NCBI RefSeq assembly: GCF_028640845.1
Contig: NC_080540.1
Coordinates: forward strand, 158,990,438 to 159,054,437
Direction of reading: 5' to 3'
Origin: Ahaetulla prasina
Lineage: Eukaryota > Chordata > Lepidosauria > Squamata > Colubridae
Length of the DNA stretch: 64,000 nucleotides
Part shown: positions 1-9,904 of the stretch, one piece after another
Layout of the letters: each line of letters opens with the position of its first letter
Position numbering within the stretch: the stretch's first letter is position 1
The notes under the pieces: generated by a model
Told to the model about the DNA's origin: nothing
Database searches by the model: none
The model's input: the letters and a program-made list of their open reading frames with translations, nothing else
Position numbers and translations under genes: made by a program

Positions 1-509
1 AGCTATGCATAATCTATCACTGTACCTGTTTTGAATTTGCTTACTGCATTTCAGAATCACCCATAAGGGGGAGATGTTTGTGTGGAAGGCTGAACAGGAG
101 AATATGTGAATATTCTTTATCTTCTTTTCTGCGCAAGATAAATTCCCTCTATAGAATTATTCTGAGGGTTTAAGCAGGCTCTTCCTGTGGTTCTTGTCAC
201 TTCACACTTCTGTGTTGCTTTGAAAAGAAAGCAAATGAAAGCGGAGTCTGGGATACCAACAAAGACTTATGTGAATCTGGTTTGCCACATTGAAATTCAT
301 TCATTCTATCATGTGCCTTCAAACCGAAGGAGGAAGGGAAGTTTTATCAATGCAGTTGAATAGCATTCAGCCCACTTCCCAGTTCTGAAGGGCTTGAGCA
401 TGCTTCAACAATTCTCCCTAAAAAGCATTGCCATTTATATTGTCAAAATATAAAGTTTATCAAGGAATACAGAACCAGTATAGCGCCAAAAGAAAAAATG
501 ATATGTGGC

Positions 510-1084
510 TTTATTTAACAGAAATCAAATTTCTGTGATGAGAAAAGAATCATTAAAATTGTGAAATACCAAAATCAAGCATATCTTATTTTCCTGTTGC
601 TAGAGGACCAAAAACATTAAATTTTGTTCCCATCTAGTGGGAATTCTCTGTGCAAGATCTGTCTCCAAAATTTTGAGACTACACCAAGAGTCAAGGTGTA
701 TCAGTAAATTTGGAAAATAATTTCTGATATTAAAATGTATGATTTTCAAGACCCCATGTTATTCTTACAGCTCAATAACAACATGGCAAAAGACTTGGTT
801 CTCTCAATAACCTGCCATTTTCCCTTTGATTAAATGCCAGAATGTGGGTTAAAGATTTTCCTGTCCAGTTGTGTCCAAATCTAGGGGGTTTTGCTCATCT
901 CTCTTTCTCGGCTGAGGGACCCAGTGTTGTCCAAAGACATTTTCCATGGTCATATGGCCAGTATGGCTATATGCTAAAATGCATAGAATGCCAATACCAT
1001 CACACCACCTCAACAAGCTATCATGCCATCGATGACATCATCATCATCATCGAGCCCCTTCAACAAGAATATACAAATCATGAA
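510..1084 (-). other. BCDIN3D: Probable BCDIN3D 3' UTR with polyA signal
   Basis: On the minus strand an AATAAA hexamer sits at 515-510, about 570 nt after the stop, and no other gene intervenes. UTR status is an inference from position. The stretch contains an old SINE-2 fragment (867-987). Nothing else is recognised in 1-509. Confidence 0.4.
867..987 (-). repeat. Decayed SINE-2 fragment
   Basis: The run from ctaggggg through gctcatct, gtccaaagac and ggtcat-tggcc-gcatgg-type words follows the same order as the younger SINE-2 copies at 18086, 42873 and 63846, but with heavy divergence. It would lie inside the BCDIN3D 3' UTR. Confidence 0.55.
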
Positions 1085-1669
1085 TTATCTCAAATGTTTT
1101 TTCTCTTTTGATTTAAACAACAAGAGGCTCCTGTCCCAGCTAGTGCTTCCAAAGCAACACACAAACTCCATGGCACAGTCTCTCGTCAAGATCTGAGTTA
1201 TTTTCTCAGCCATGTTCCCTTTGATGGTGAGCGAATGGAAATGGTCAAAGTCATTCCGGCCCAACTTCCTCAGGCGTCGAGCAGCTGCACGGTAGCATTT
1301 CCATGGCTGGGGTTCAAGAAGTAAATACGTACATTGAGTCACAAGGAAAGATAAGAATTTCACCAGACCACTGTCCCCATGATTCAGATGGATCCACATA
1401 GTTATAGACATGCAGAAGCAAATGTCAAACCAACAGCGACCAAACTTGTTCAAGTAGGAGGTCAGCAGAGTCTCTCTTGCACTGGGGTCCATGATATCGA
1501 GAGTGGTGTAGGAAATGGAACCAGGGAAAGGGCTGTATTGCTTGGCTCTCTCAATCAGGTTTGCATCAATGTCACAGCAGAGGAGGCGGAAGTCCTTTCC
1601 ATTCACAGAATGCTCCGGGTTAGTATGGTTAAAGCCAAGGAGATGCTTATAGAGGGCGACACTGAGTTC
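1085..1669 (-). CDS. BCDIN3D: BCDIN3D exon 2 (terminal coding exon)
   Basis: Begins after CTCTTCAG with the codons for ELSVALYKH, which continue motif I in register. It ends with the KSKEKKHLR C-terminus and TGA at 1087-1085. The WKCYRAAARRLRKLG block and the CFGSTSWDRSLLLF end match the Bin3 family. Confidence 0.95.
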   Translation of the reverse strand, partial: ELSVALYKHLLGFNHTNPEHSVNGKDFRLLCCDIDANLIERAKQYSPFPGSISYTTLDIMDPSARETLLTSYLNKFGRCWFDICFCMSITMWIHLNHGDSGLVKFLSFLVTQCTYLLLEPQPWKCYRAAARRLRKLGRNDFDHFHSLTIKGNMAEKITQILTRDCAMEFVCCFGSTSWDRSLLLFKSKEKKHLR

Positions 1670-2871
1670 CTGAAGAGAGGAAAGAAAGAAATCTCTCAAC
1701 TTTTGCTCTAATCTTTTCCTAGGTACCCACCCATAGACTAAATGTAATTGCGCCTCTATGATCTTAAACAAAGTTCAAACAAACCATAGTTCATAAATCC
1801 AGAAAGTCAGATTCAATAGAACACTGGCTGAGTCCATCCTGGCTAACTGGCTAACCCCATAAAGAAAATCCGGCCACCTACACAAGTCTAAATCATACTA
1901 TCTATATAAGCATTCTATTTCTTAGGGGTTTCTTGAAGTGAGGCACCTATAGACAAGGGATGATTTGACATTATAGTTCAGCCAAATTTATATGTGGCTG
2001 AACCAGGGGTGAAATCCAGCAGGTTCTGGAGAACCAGTAGTGGAAATTTTCAGCAGTTCAGAGAACCGGCAAACACCACCTCTGGCTGACCCCAGAGTGG
2101 GGTGGGAATGGAGATTTTGCAATATCCTTCCCCCAGGAGTGGGGAGGGAATGGGGATTTTGCAGTATCCATCCCCTGAAGTGGGGAGGGAATGGGGATTT
2201 TACAGTATCCTTCCCCTGCCACGCCCACCAAGCCACAACCACAGAACTGGTAGTAAAAAAACTTGGATTTCACCATTGGGCTGAACTATAATGTCAAATC
2301 ATCCCTTGTCTTCCCCAATCATTGTCAGGGAATTGATGAGTTGAATCGGTTCCAACACATTTGGAACATACCAGGAATGGAAAAACCTGACCTACACCAA
2401 AAAAAAAAAATGCTTTGCAATTTTTTCGAATTATAGATAGCCTGGATTTGCCAGATACGCTTTGCAAGTTGGGTTCTCTGGACTTCGAGAGATTGAGGCC
2501 GGGATCAATAACGACCAGAGTAATATGAAAATAATGGATTGCCTGCGCAAGAGCTGAATGCCCATTTGCAAGCAAGAAGAAACCAACGGGGAAGCAGCTG
2601 CTGCATATGCAAAGATACTGAGACCTCCCCTCCCGCTCCTTCTCTTTCTTACCCCCGAATTGCATCCAACATCCAGGCCCAAAAGGGGACCCGCACGCGG
2701 GTTTGGGAACAGCTCGCTTAAAAGCGTCGCAGGTAAGAGGGAGACGCGTCCCTCGGGCGGATGGAACCAAGAGTAGTTGGGGAAATTTCCGTACGGCGCC
2801 GCCCCGCCTGGCAGAACCGGGGGCTCGGCGTCGGCAAGAACCTTGCAACACGCGCTCACGGGCGCGGCCAT
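1085..2871 (-). CDS. BCDIN3D: BCDIN3D, RNA 5'-monophosphate methyltransferase (two exons)
   Basis: Joined from exon 1 (2871-2653, 219 bp, 73 codons) and exon 2 (1669-1085, 585 bp including TGA), giving 267 residues; the human protein is about 290, the difference being mostly C-terminal. The donor GTAAGAAAG follows phase 0 at 2653/2652 and the acceptor CTCTTCAG precedes 1669. The start ATG (2871-2869) opens MAAPVSACCK and is followed by the family's N-terminal GNFPNYSWFHPPE. Residues 65-73 (GLDVGCNSG) are the SAM-binding motif I, 104-108 (CCDID) the acidic SAM-ribose loop, and 159-172 (CMSITMWIHLNHGD) the Bin3-type signature. Known members O-methylate the 5'-monophosphate of RNA, notably cytoplasmic tRNA-His, and can act on some pre-miRNAs. 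The intron carries a hAT-like MITE. Gene order and orientation relative to FAIM2 match mammals. No frameshift or missing catalytic motif is seen. Confidence 0.95.
2004..2278 (-). mobile_element. hAT-like MITE (family A) in BCDIN3D intron
   Basis: 275 bp, flanked by a perfect 8-bp duplication GGCTGAAC (1996-2003 and 2279-2286). The ends are CAGGGGTGAAATCC and the inverse of a matching end, with internal CCGGTTCT/AGAACC-type subterminal repeats. The 8-bp target-site duplication is the hAT superfamily hallmark. There is no coding capacity, so it is non-autonomous. Confidence 0.85.
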
Positions 2872-3100
2872 GTTAGGGGCCAGTAGCTTTTCGTTCCGAC
2901 TAGGAACGGAGCAGCAGCAACAAAGGTTCCGGGGAAAAAAAAAGGGACGGGTTAATATAGCAAAGCTTTTAAACAGGAAAGGAAGAAAGGAAGGGATCGA
3001 AGCCCGTAGTTTTTGAGGTTGTTGTTTTTTTTTTCCCCACCATCCCCCCCTCCCCCGCTCGCGTTCGCTTTGAGGTTTCAACAGATGGGGTTTTTTGTTT
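2650..3100 (-). promoter_or_regulatory. BCDIN3D: CpG-rich BCDIN3D promoter / 5' UTR
   Basis: CpG dinucleotides cluster around exon 1 (about 2690-2890: cgcacgcggg, acgcgtccctcgggcgg, ggcgccgcc, cgcgctcacgggcgcgg), while most of the window is CpG-poor. This fits a TATA-less housekeeping promoter. Upstream of the ATG the sequence turns into T- and C-rich runs (3010-3160). The exact transcription start cannot be read. Confidence 0.5.
2653..2871 (-). CDS. BCDIN3D: BCDIN3D exon 1
   Basis: Codes for the N-terminus through SAM motif I (GLDVGCNSG) and ends in phase 0 directly before GTAAGAAAG. Reading through the donor quickly leaves the family's sequence, which supports the boundary. Confidence 0.93.
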
Positions 3101-3353
3101 TGTTTCGTTTTTTTGTTTCGGCAGCCTGGCTTGCAAAAAAAAAAAAAATCGGGACTACGTGGTGGCTGCAAAAGGAGTGGGCAAAAAAAAGAGGAAGGGT
3201 GAACGGCAGAAGCACTGCGAACGTGTGGAGGGCTTGCTTCTGAATAAGTTAGCATAGGATCAGGCTATCTCCGAGGAGTCTTTTTTTTTTTTTTTTGTAA
3301 AGCGGCCCTAGAGTGACTGAAAGTAAGTGGGTGGTCATATAAATCCTCTAAAA

Positions 3354-3487
3354 CAGGGTCTCCAACCTTGGTCCCTTTAAGACTTGTGGACTTCAACTCC
3401 CAGAGTTCCTCAGCCAGCTTTGCTGGCTGAGGGACTCTGGGAGTTGAAGTCCACAAGTCTTAAAGGGACCAAGGTTGGAGACCCCTG
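3354..3487. mobile_element. Foldback hAT-like MITE (family B), copy 1
   Basis: 134-bp near-perfect palindrome from CAGGGTCTCCAACCTTGG to CCAAGGTTGGAGACCCCTG, with arms meeting near the ccagctttgctgg centre. It is flanked by the perfect 8-bp duplication CTCTAAAA (3346-3353, 3488-3495). Confidence 0.85.
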
Positions 3488-3821
3488 CTCTAAAAAATAA
3501 ATAAAAACAGATGCACCATGAATCTGGAGCAATCTGATCTGTGGATCTTCTGACACCGCCATCAGAGGTTTGCATCATCCCAGTTTGCAGGGACTGAACT
3601 ACAAATTGTGGTGCCAGAAAATGGATGTGAGGCACAAGACTAAAGGACAATGTACGCCTTTAAGGTTCTAACTGGCAGATGGATGGAAGCAGGGTTTTTC
3701 CCCAATATAGGTTAAATAACGGTGTCATAGAACTCAAACCCTCCTTTTTCTTTAACATTGTTTTACATTATTAGAAAGGTAATGTTTAGTCAGTAGACCT
3801 CAAACTATACACAGTGATTAC

Positions 3822-3955
3822 AGGTAGTCCTGACTTCTGACCATTCACTCTGACCATTTGAAGTTCTGGTAGTGCTGAACAAAGAGACTGATTAATGGTC
3901 CTTGAAGGTACGGCTGTTGCAGCAACCCTGTGATCACATGATCAAAATTCGGTTA
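3822..3955. repeat. Mariner-type MITE fragment (5' part)
   Basis: Begins tacaggtagtcctgacttc, the same end as the complete copy at 43622-44018. It is interrupted by a tRNA-derived SINE and then by the gypsy element; a matching opposite end (gttgaggactccctgta) appears near 9388-9404. Confidence 0.55.
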
Positions 3956-3957
3956 TA

Positions 3958-4107
3958 TAACTGACAGTTGGAAGGAGCTTTGGAGGTCATCTAGTCCAAC
4001 TGTCTGCTCACGCAGGAGACCTATACTAGGGATTTGAACCGCCAAACTGCCGACTTTTCTGATCGACATGCTCAGCGCCTTACTCACTGAGCCAGCCCAC
4101 CAGCTCT
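3958..4107 (-). repeat. tRNA-derived SINE fragment
   Basis: On the minus strand it shows a tRNA-like head with a B-box-like GGTTCAAATCC near 4034-4044 and a tggctcagtgagtaaggcg A-box region. The other end reads gttggaaggagctttggaggtc. Boundaries are approximate. Confidence 0.5.
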
Positions 4108-4245
4108 TATGACCACAGGGGCATTTCCATTCCCCACACTTGCCGATCTCCCTCTCCCATCTAGGTCCCTTGCACCCAGCAGGCCCTGCCACCCCAGCTG
4201 AATTTTGCCATCTTCCTGCTCCTGCTGCGTACCAAGCATACCTGG

Positions 4246-4423
4246 TGTTAAGTTCGGGAAGTAACGAGGCTGGAGACCAGGGTAGTGACAACAGCTCTTT
4301 AATATATGGTGAACCCAGCAACCTGGCTGGGGAAAAACCTCTCCTTATATACTGTTTAACCGGCGGCTTCAACCAATCAGCAACGTGCTTGTTTCCCGCC
4401 AAAATATTTAAAGATACATAACA
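4246..4423 (-). repeat. 3' LTR of the gypsy element
   Basis: 178 bp with TG...CA ends. It appears identical to the other LTR, which lies at a constant offset of 4380 bases. It contains a TATA-like run (ccttatatac on the plus strand) and an inverted CCAAT (accaatcag on plus). Confidence 0.93.
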
Positions 4424-4474
4424 CTCCTCCCCTCCCAGAAAACACTTTACCTCTATTTACATATTATTTACATG

Positions 4475-5899
4475 TTATTTTTCGACGTAGTCACGCAAAT
4501 AACCTGGGCGTCTCCTGATTCTTTCGGACCTGCGCGGTTCAGTCCTTGGGAGTGGGTTGAGCTGGTCGGAGGGGCTGTTTGCTCCTCCCAGCTCTTTCTC
4601 TAGGCCATCCGGCCCTGGATTACTTGCAGACTCTTTTTCTAGGCCATCCGGCCTTGGATTACTTGCAGAGTTTTCCCTGCCATTTCCATCGGGAACCTGA
4701 TGGCGTCGCTGGACCTCCGGGAACTCAGCTAAGTCTTGCGCCTCCCCCGGGTTATGGTCAGCTGTGGGTTCAAAGAATGAGTGGTCATGATCTGTCTCAA
4801 TTATCTCGGTTTGTTCGGCTATTCGTTTCCTTATCTGATCTATGTGGCGCCTCCATACTCGGTTGTTTTTTAACTCAACTAAGTATGATTTTGGACCGGT
4901 TGCTTTTATGATTTGCCCTGCTAGCCAACTTGGGCCGTCCCCATAGTTGCGGGCCCACACTCGGTCGCCTATGCCCATTTCTCTCGTTTTTTCCAGTTCC
5001 CCTTTGTAACCCTCTGGTGTGTAATGGGGATTTAAATGGTCAAGTGGGCACCGGAGCTTCCGTCCCATCAATAATTCGGCTGGGCTTCTGCCTGTAGCAG
5101 TGCTGGGGGTTCTATGCTGAACGGCCAGAAAGAAATCTATCTTTGTTTGCCAGTCGCCTGGCTTGAGTCTGGACAATGCCTCCTTAGCGCTCCGGACGGA
5201 ACGCTCTGCAAGGCCATTCGACGCAGGGTGGAAAGGCGCAGAGAGGGCATGTCGGATGCCCTCATCTGCCAGGTATTCCTCAAACTGGGTTGCCGTGAAT
5301 TGCGGGCCGTTGTCGGATACTAGCGTGTCAGGCAACCCGTGGGTTGCGAATAGGTGGCGCAGGGCTGCGATTACTGCCTCGGCTGTCATGGATTTCATGA
5401 GAATGATCTCCAACCATTTAGAGAAAGCGTCGACTACCACTAGGAAGGTTTGGCCGTGGAAAGGGCCAGCAAAATCAATGTGGATTCTTGACCAGGGCCC
5501 TTGGGATTTTTCCCATTCCCTGACTGGGGCCGTTGGGGGTAGAGGTCTGGACTCTTGGCAAGCCTGGCATTTTCCTACCCTCTCAGCAATTTCTGAGTCC
5601 ATGAGTGGCCACCAAACATAGCTTCTTGCTAGCCCCTTCATCCTTACGATCCCTGGGTGACCCTCGTGGAGGAGGTCCAATACCCTTTCCCTCAATTTCT
5701 CTGGAATCACCACTCGATCGCCCCATAGCAGGCACCCCCCTTGAGCCGAGAGTTCCCCACGTTTTTTTACAAATTCCTTAAACCGTTCGCCCGGCGCAGC
5801 GGGCCACCCCCTTTGTACCCAACCTAGTACAGTCCTCAAAGTAATGTCCCGGTATGATGCCCGAGCCACCTCCTTAGATGTGACTGGGCCAGAGTCCAA
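4475..5899 (-). CDS. Gypsy integrase (pol C-terminal part)
   Basis: 474 open codons. The HHCC zinc-binding domain is seen as HEGHPG (residues 78-83) and CQAC (111-114). The catalytic DDE triad is at D142 (HIDFAGPF), D196 (SDNGPQF) and E232 (NGLAERS), with the D-35-E spacing typical of integrases. A C-terminal chromatin/SH3-like part (DRVWARNY...GPKSYLVEL) is followed by a low-complexity tail with a short internal repeat (SASNPGPDGLEKE type) and a basic RRSERIRRRPGYLRDY end. It would insert element cDNA. The first residue is only the first Met after the frameshifted RT, not a true start. Confidence 0.85.
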   Translation of the reverse strand: MDSGPVTSKEVARASYRDITLRTVLGWVQRGWPAAPGERFKEFVKKRGELSAQGGCLLWGDRVVIPEKLRERVLDLLHEGHPGIVRMKGLARSYVWWPLMDSEIAERVGKCQACQESRPLPPTAPVREWEKSQGPWSRIHIDFAGPFHGQTFLVVVDAFSKWLEIILMKSMTAEAVIAALRHLFATHGLPDTLVSDNGPQFTATQFEEYLADEGIRHALSAPFHPASNGLAERSVRSAKEALSRLKPGDWQTKIDFFLAVQHRTPSTATGRSPAELLMGRKLRCPLDHLNPHYTPEGYKGELEKTREMGIGDRVWARNYGDGPSWLAGQIIKATGPKSYLVELKNNRVWRRHIDQIRKRIAEQTEIIETDHDHSFFEPTADHNPGEAQDLAEFPEVQRRHQVPDGNGRENSASNPRPDGLEKESASNPGPDGLEKELGGANSPSDQLNPLPRTEPRRSERIRRRPGYLRDYVEK

Positions 5900-7190
5900 A
5901 GAGTCAATTAGCAGGATGGGCGTCCCGGAGTGGGGTCTTCGATCGCCCTGGTAGTGGGCATCTGCTTAAGCGTCCGCATGCCCCACTTCTTTTCCCGGTC
6001 GATGCTGCAGCTTGTAGGAATAAGCGGCTAAGAAAATAGTCCATCGGGTCAATCGTGGCGAAAGTGCCACAGGCGTTGGTGATCGCCAGCCAGTATCCCT
6101 AACAGCGGTCTGTGGTCAGTAACAATTTCAAAGTTTCTCCCAAAAACATATTCGTGAAACTTTTACCCTGACACAATTGCTAGCGCTTCCTTATCTAACT
6201 GGCTATAGTTCCTCTCTGTGGAGGACATCGTTCTGGAGTAGAAGGCTATAGGGGCTTCTGTGCCGTTTGGAAGTCTGTGGCTGAGCACAGCCCCACCCGT
6301 AAGGGGAGGCATCGCAAAACCAGTAATAATGGCAATGAGCTACGATACTGGATCAGCAGGCTATCGCCGAGAGTAGGTTTTTACTGCTCGAAAGCCCTAG
6401 CTTCCGACTTTCCCCAAGACCAAACAGTATTCTTTCCCAGAAGCTTATGCAGCGGTTCAGCAACGTCGCTTTGTTTTTAAAAACCACAGAAAATTCACTA
6501 GCCCCAGGAATGCCTGTAGCTCTGTTTTGTTTTTGGGCGCTGGAGCCTTTCTGATTGCCTTGACCTTGCTCTCAGTGGGTGAATTCCTTCTTGTCTATTC
6601 GGTAGCCCAAGAATTGACGGATTCTACCCCTATCTGGCATTTGTTCACTTTAACCTTTAATCCGCTGACCGAAAATGCCCAGAACTTTCTCAAGCGCTCC
6701 CCAATTCCTCTACGTTTCTGCTGATATCAATACATCATCAAGTAGGGAACTACCCTTGGAGCCCTTGCAGAAGTCGTTCCATTAAGTTTTGAACAGCCCT
6801 GGTGCCACACTCACCCCAAATTGTAATCGGGTACACTTGAAAGCACCCCTGTGAGTTACAATCGCTTGGGCTTCGGCTGTGTTGGCGTCACGGGCAGTTG
6901 TTGGTAGGCTTGAGCCAAGTCTAACTTTGCAAAGACTTGCCCTTGCCCCAAAGAGTGCAGCAAGTGTTGCACCACGGAACTGGCAAGCGCTTTTCTGTAA
7001 GGCTTTGTTTAACGCCGCCTTGTAGTCAGCGCAGATTCTAATTGACCCATCTGGTTTTACTGGGTGACGATTGGCGTCTCCCACTTTGCGTGATCGACTG
7101 GCACCAGAATCCCTGATTTATGAGCTTATCTAGCTCCTTGTCAATTTTAGGTTTAAGGGCAAAAGGACTCTCCTTGCCTTTAACCTAATG
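5900..7190 (-). pseudogene. Decayed gypsy reverse transcriptase / RNase H
   Basis: Recognisable RT words occur in more than one frame: the KPDGSIRICADYK block near 7055-7020 and a THRGAFKCTRLQFGV block near 6860-6810. The catalytic YxDD region near 6750-6730 is out of frame because of a one-base loss inside the motif. RNase H words (ERNYSQLDKEALA near 6215-6175; the TDHRPLLGIL region near 6120-6085) follow in other frames. The stretch is several hundred bases short of a normal RT-RNase H, implying deletions as well as indels. Confidence 0.75.
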
Positions 7191-7193
7191 GGG

Positions 7194-8528
7194 CTACCTG
7201 GGGTCTAAGTTGAAGGAAATAGGGGTCCCTTGTACTTGCCCAGGCAGTCCTTGAAGACATCTTGAACTGCTCATGAGTATGTCTTTCAGATTACAGTCAC
7301 TTCTGTAGATGCCAGTCACTCCCATGCCCAGTGCACGAAACCAGTCTAGTCCCAACAAACTAGGCAGGGTCCCTTCGACGATCGTGATGGGCAGGGTCTT
7401 CTTGTGTGGTCCGTACTCGACTCGGACAGAGGTGGTCCCTCGAACAGGGATGCGATTCCCTTGGTAGTCGTGGACTCGTAGCCGTTGTGTTTGCAGGTGG
7501 CGCTTCGCGACTGATGGCAACGATTTTGCCAAAGTGTCCCAGGACATGATGGTGATCGCTGACCCGGTGTCCACTTCGAGTCGGCACCGTACTCCTTCTA
7601 TTTTGGGCTTGGTGAAGATTTTCTTCTCCACTCGGGTTGAGGCGCGGCCTATGACCACAGTTGTTTGATTCGAATTCGCGCCTTTTTTGTTTGCGCCAAT
7701 CGCGGGTCGCCTTGCCGCTCCCGCGCTCTGATTGGCCAATTTGAATTTTCGGCGGGAAGGTTGGGGAGCTCGACAGACTTGAGCTAGGTGCCCTTTCTTC
7801 TCGCACCGCCGACATGTAGCGTCCTTGAACTTGCAGTGTTGGCGCTGGTGTTGACCTCCGCAACTTCCGCATTCGTCCCGGTCCTCTTTGCCGCGTTTCT
7901 CGGTTCGACACACCCCTTCCTCATCCTCACCGTCAGATTCGGTTTGGATCTCTTCTTGGTGCACCGGGGTTGACTTTGTGCTCGCCTTTGGTGTGAGAGG
8001 CTTTTGCAGGGTCTCCGCCGCTTGGGTGGACATTTCATGCGCTCTGGCTTCGTCCAAGGCGTTTGCCAGCGTTAGATTGCTTTTTGATAGCAGCCGCCTC
8101 CGCAAACGCATGTCTCTGACCCCCCGGATGAGTTGCTCCAGCAGCGCCTCGTCCAGGTCTCGGTACCCACAGTCTTTGGAGGCTTTCCGCAGGGCGGCCA
8201 TGTAGTCGCCGATGGATTCGCCCTCTAGCTGTCGGCGCTCTCCAAATTCAAAACGCCGCACGTATTTGGACGGCGTTGGCGCGAAATGGTTTTTTAGCAG
8301 GGTTTGCAGAGTTTGCCACGATACCGATTGTACCGGCGTTGGCTCTGCCAGGGCTTCCGCGATGTCGATGACCTCGGGACCGCAGTGGCTCAAAAAGTAT
8401 GCCCTTTTGCGGTTGTCTGGAACTCCTTGCAGTTCGTTTGCTTCTAGAAAGCTTTCGAAACGGGTCATGTACGTTCCCCATTTCTCTCTAGCTGGGTCAA
8501 ACGGCGCGGGAGGAGTGTAACTGGCCAT
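7194..8528 (-). CDS. Gypsy Gag with CCHC knuckle and aspartic protease
   Basis: 444 codons, open throughout. The N-terminal part is a Ty3-type capsid region (WGTYMTRFESFLEANEL...). A CxxCxxxHxxxxC-like cysteine-rich block (residues about 220-255, including CRRCEKKGHLAQVC) follows as the nucleic-acid-binding knuckle, then the retropepsin active-site motif DTGSA near residue 315 with the downstream LLGLDWF flap/helix word. Gag packages element RNA and the protease matures the polyproteins. Gag and PR share one frame. The frame continues into decayed pol on the minus strand. This is an element gene, not a host gene. Confidence 0.85.
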   Translation of the reverse strand: MASYTPPAPFDPAREKWGTYMTRFESFLEANELQGVPDNRKRAYFLSHCGPEVIDIAEALAEPTPVQSVSWQTLQTLLKNHFAPTPSKYVRRFEFGERRQLEGESIGDYMAALRKASKDCGYRDLDEALLEQLIRGVRDMRLRRRLLSKSNLTLANALDEARAHEMSTQAAETLQKPLTPKASTKSTPVHQEEIQTESDGEDEEGVCRTEKRGKEDRDECGSCGGQHQRQHCKFKDATCRRCEKKGHLAQVCRAPQPSRRKFKLANQSAGAARRPAIGANKKGANSNQTTVVIGRASTRVEKKIFTKPKIEGVRCRLEVDTGSAITIMSWDTLAKSLPSVAKRHLQTQRLRVHDYQGNRIPVRGTTSVRVEYGPHKKTLPITIVEGTLPSLLGLDWFRALGMGVTGIYRSDCNLKDILMSSSRCLQGLPGQVQGTPISFNLDPR

Positions 8529-8625
8529 CTCCGCGTTTCTGCCCTGTGTTTGCTGGGTTCGGTTCTTCCGTGCTTCAGCTCGGTTCTGGTTCTCCTTAGC
8601 CTCGAGATCCCACCTTCGTCGCCAG

Positions 8626-8803
8626 TGTTAAGTTCGGGAAGTAACGAGGCTGGAGACCAGGGTAGTGACAACAGCTCTTTAATATATGGTGAACCCAGCA
8701 ACCTGGCTGGGGAAAAACCTCTCCTTATATACTGTTTAACCGGCGGCTTCAACCAATCAGCAACGTGCTTGTTTCCCGCCAAAATATTTAAAGATACATA
8801 ACA
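8626..8803 (-). repeat. 5' LTR of the gypsy element
   Basis: 178 bp, identical by eye to 4246-4423. Just inside it on the minus strand is CTGGCGACGAAGG, a TGG-initial candidate primer-binding site. An arginine tRNA primer, as in mdg1/412-type elements, is possible but unproven. Confidence 0.93.
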
Positions 8804-9405
8804 CCTGGCCTGGCCCATCATGAGGCAGATGGCATCATGTGACCAGCCGTTCCCTCGCAAAGGACCAGGATAGACAAACCTCATCAGCAGTGGGAGCAAG
8901 AAGGTGGTGAAGGTCAGTTGAAATGGTGGCGTGCAGGACAGTGAAGACAGCTGTGACTTCACACTGCACTGCTGGGCTGTGACTTTGTACCAGGCTACTG
9001 GGGCTTCCTGGGGTGGCTGGGGCTTTGCACCAAACTTCTGAGCTGGAGCTTTGCAGTGCGCTACTGGGGCTTTCTAACACAGTGCATCTTTGCACTGTGC
9101 TGCTGGGATGGTGCACCAAGACCCCTCCGAACCGCAGTGGGACAAGCAACCGCAGAGTTGTGTGGTTCTGGACTGCTTGCCTTCTGACAAAACAGCATGC
9201 AGGGCAGCCAAAAGAGGCTACAGTACCTTATCTTACCAAGACTCAACACTGTGAGTGACTAAACCTGGAGTAGTTTAATTGGGGTGCATCCTCAGCTATG
9301 GGGAGTGCTGGAATTGCTGTTGCAAAGTGATGCGGTCATACTTTTTTACTGTATTGCTTAGCAATGGAAATTGTGGCACCATTCTCATAAGTTGAGGACT
9401 CCCTG
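8804..9405. repeat. Remnant of the MITE that hosts the gypsy element
   Basis: After the gypsy duplication, divergent sequence ends with gttgaggactccctgta, the characteristic end of the mariner-type MITE complete at 43622-44018. The middle (8830-9300) has no clear match to anything else in the window. Confidence 0.35.
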
Positions 9406-9419
9406 TATGAATTAATTGC

Positions 9420-9890
9420 TCGTCTCCCTCTGATTAAGAAAGATGTTTGGTTCTGTCACACCGCATCAAACATGCAGGGTCTGTACTATACTAGATGAAG
9501 AATAAACAAATTATGAAGCTCAGTGCAAAAAATAACTTAATTATTTTGCCAGCGGATAAGGGAAACACTAAAGTTATTATGAAGACATAAAAGAGTATTT
9601 GAAGAACATCCAGAACCTCTTAGATCTTACAACATGTAAGTGATGTGATGCGACAACCAAAGTATTACAGAAAACTAATCACCTCATCAACACTTTGTCA
9701 ATCTTACCTGAAATGCACAACTGCCTTTGCTGGGCAGAAGCCTTGCCACCATGCTTGTTAGGGTTACCAAAAATTCGAAAAGAGTTTGTGCCACTGCATC
9801 CAATTGTGAGTGCCATTGGTAGTTCTACATATAATATTGCCAAATACCTAGCTGTACATTTATACCATTATGTTGGACTATGCTAACATC
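9420..9890 (+). pseudogene. Penelope-like retroelement fragment
   Basis: The frame ending near 9886 contains LLGLPKIRKEFVPLHPIVSAIGSSTYN-like words (9755-9835) followed by IAKYLA. The LPKIHK...PLRPIVS.IGS.TY..AKYL order is the reverse-transcriptase signature of Penelope-like elements. Upstream, the same theme (LPADKGNTKVI) is visible near 9545-9575 in another frame. Frameshifts show it is dead. Confidence 0.7.
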
Positions 9891-9904
9891 AGCTCAGTTT
9901 TGGG

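Larger units (their letters stand above)
4241..8808 (-). mobile_element. Ty3/gypsy LTR retrotransposon, defective pol
   Basis: The element spans 4246-8803 between perfect 5-bp duplications CCTGG (4241-4245, 8804-8808). Two 178-bp LTRs (4246-4423, 8626-8803) look identical base for base and have TGTTA...TAACA ends. Reading on the minus strand the order is LTR, a TGGCGACG primer-binding-like site at 8624, gag with zinc finger and protease (8528-7194), a broken reverse transcriptase/RNase H stretch (about 7190-5900), an intact integrase frame (5899-4475), a purine tract GGGAGGGGAGGAG, then LTR. RT plus RNase H spans only about 1.3 kb with several frameshifts, shorter than usual, so this copy cannot make a full Pol. 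It inserted into an older MITE. Confidence 0.92.

Noticed and set aside
2431..3255. A 274-codon minus-strand frame longer than BCDIN3D exon 1
   Set aside because: Only the part from 2871 to 2653 matches the family. The upstream part is low-complexity 5' UTR and the downstream part is intron.
7360..8038. Alternative-frame open stretches across the gypsy gag
   Set aside because: Shadows of the gag-protease frame, without retroviral motifs of their own.
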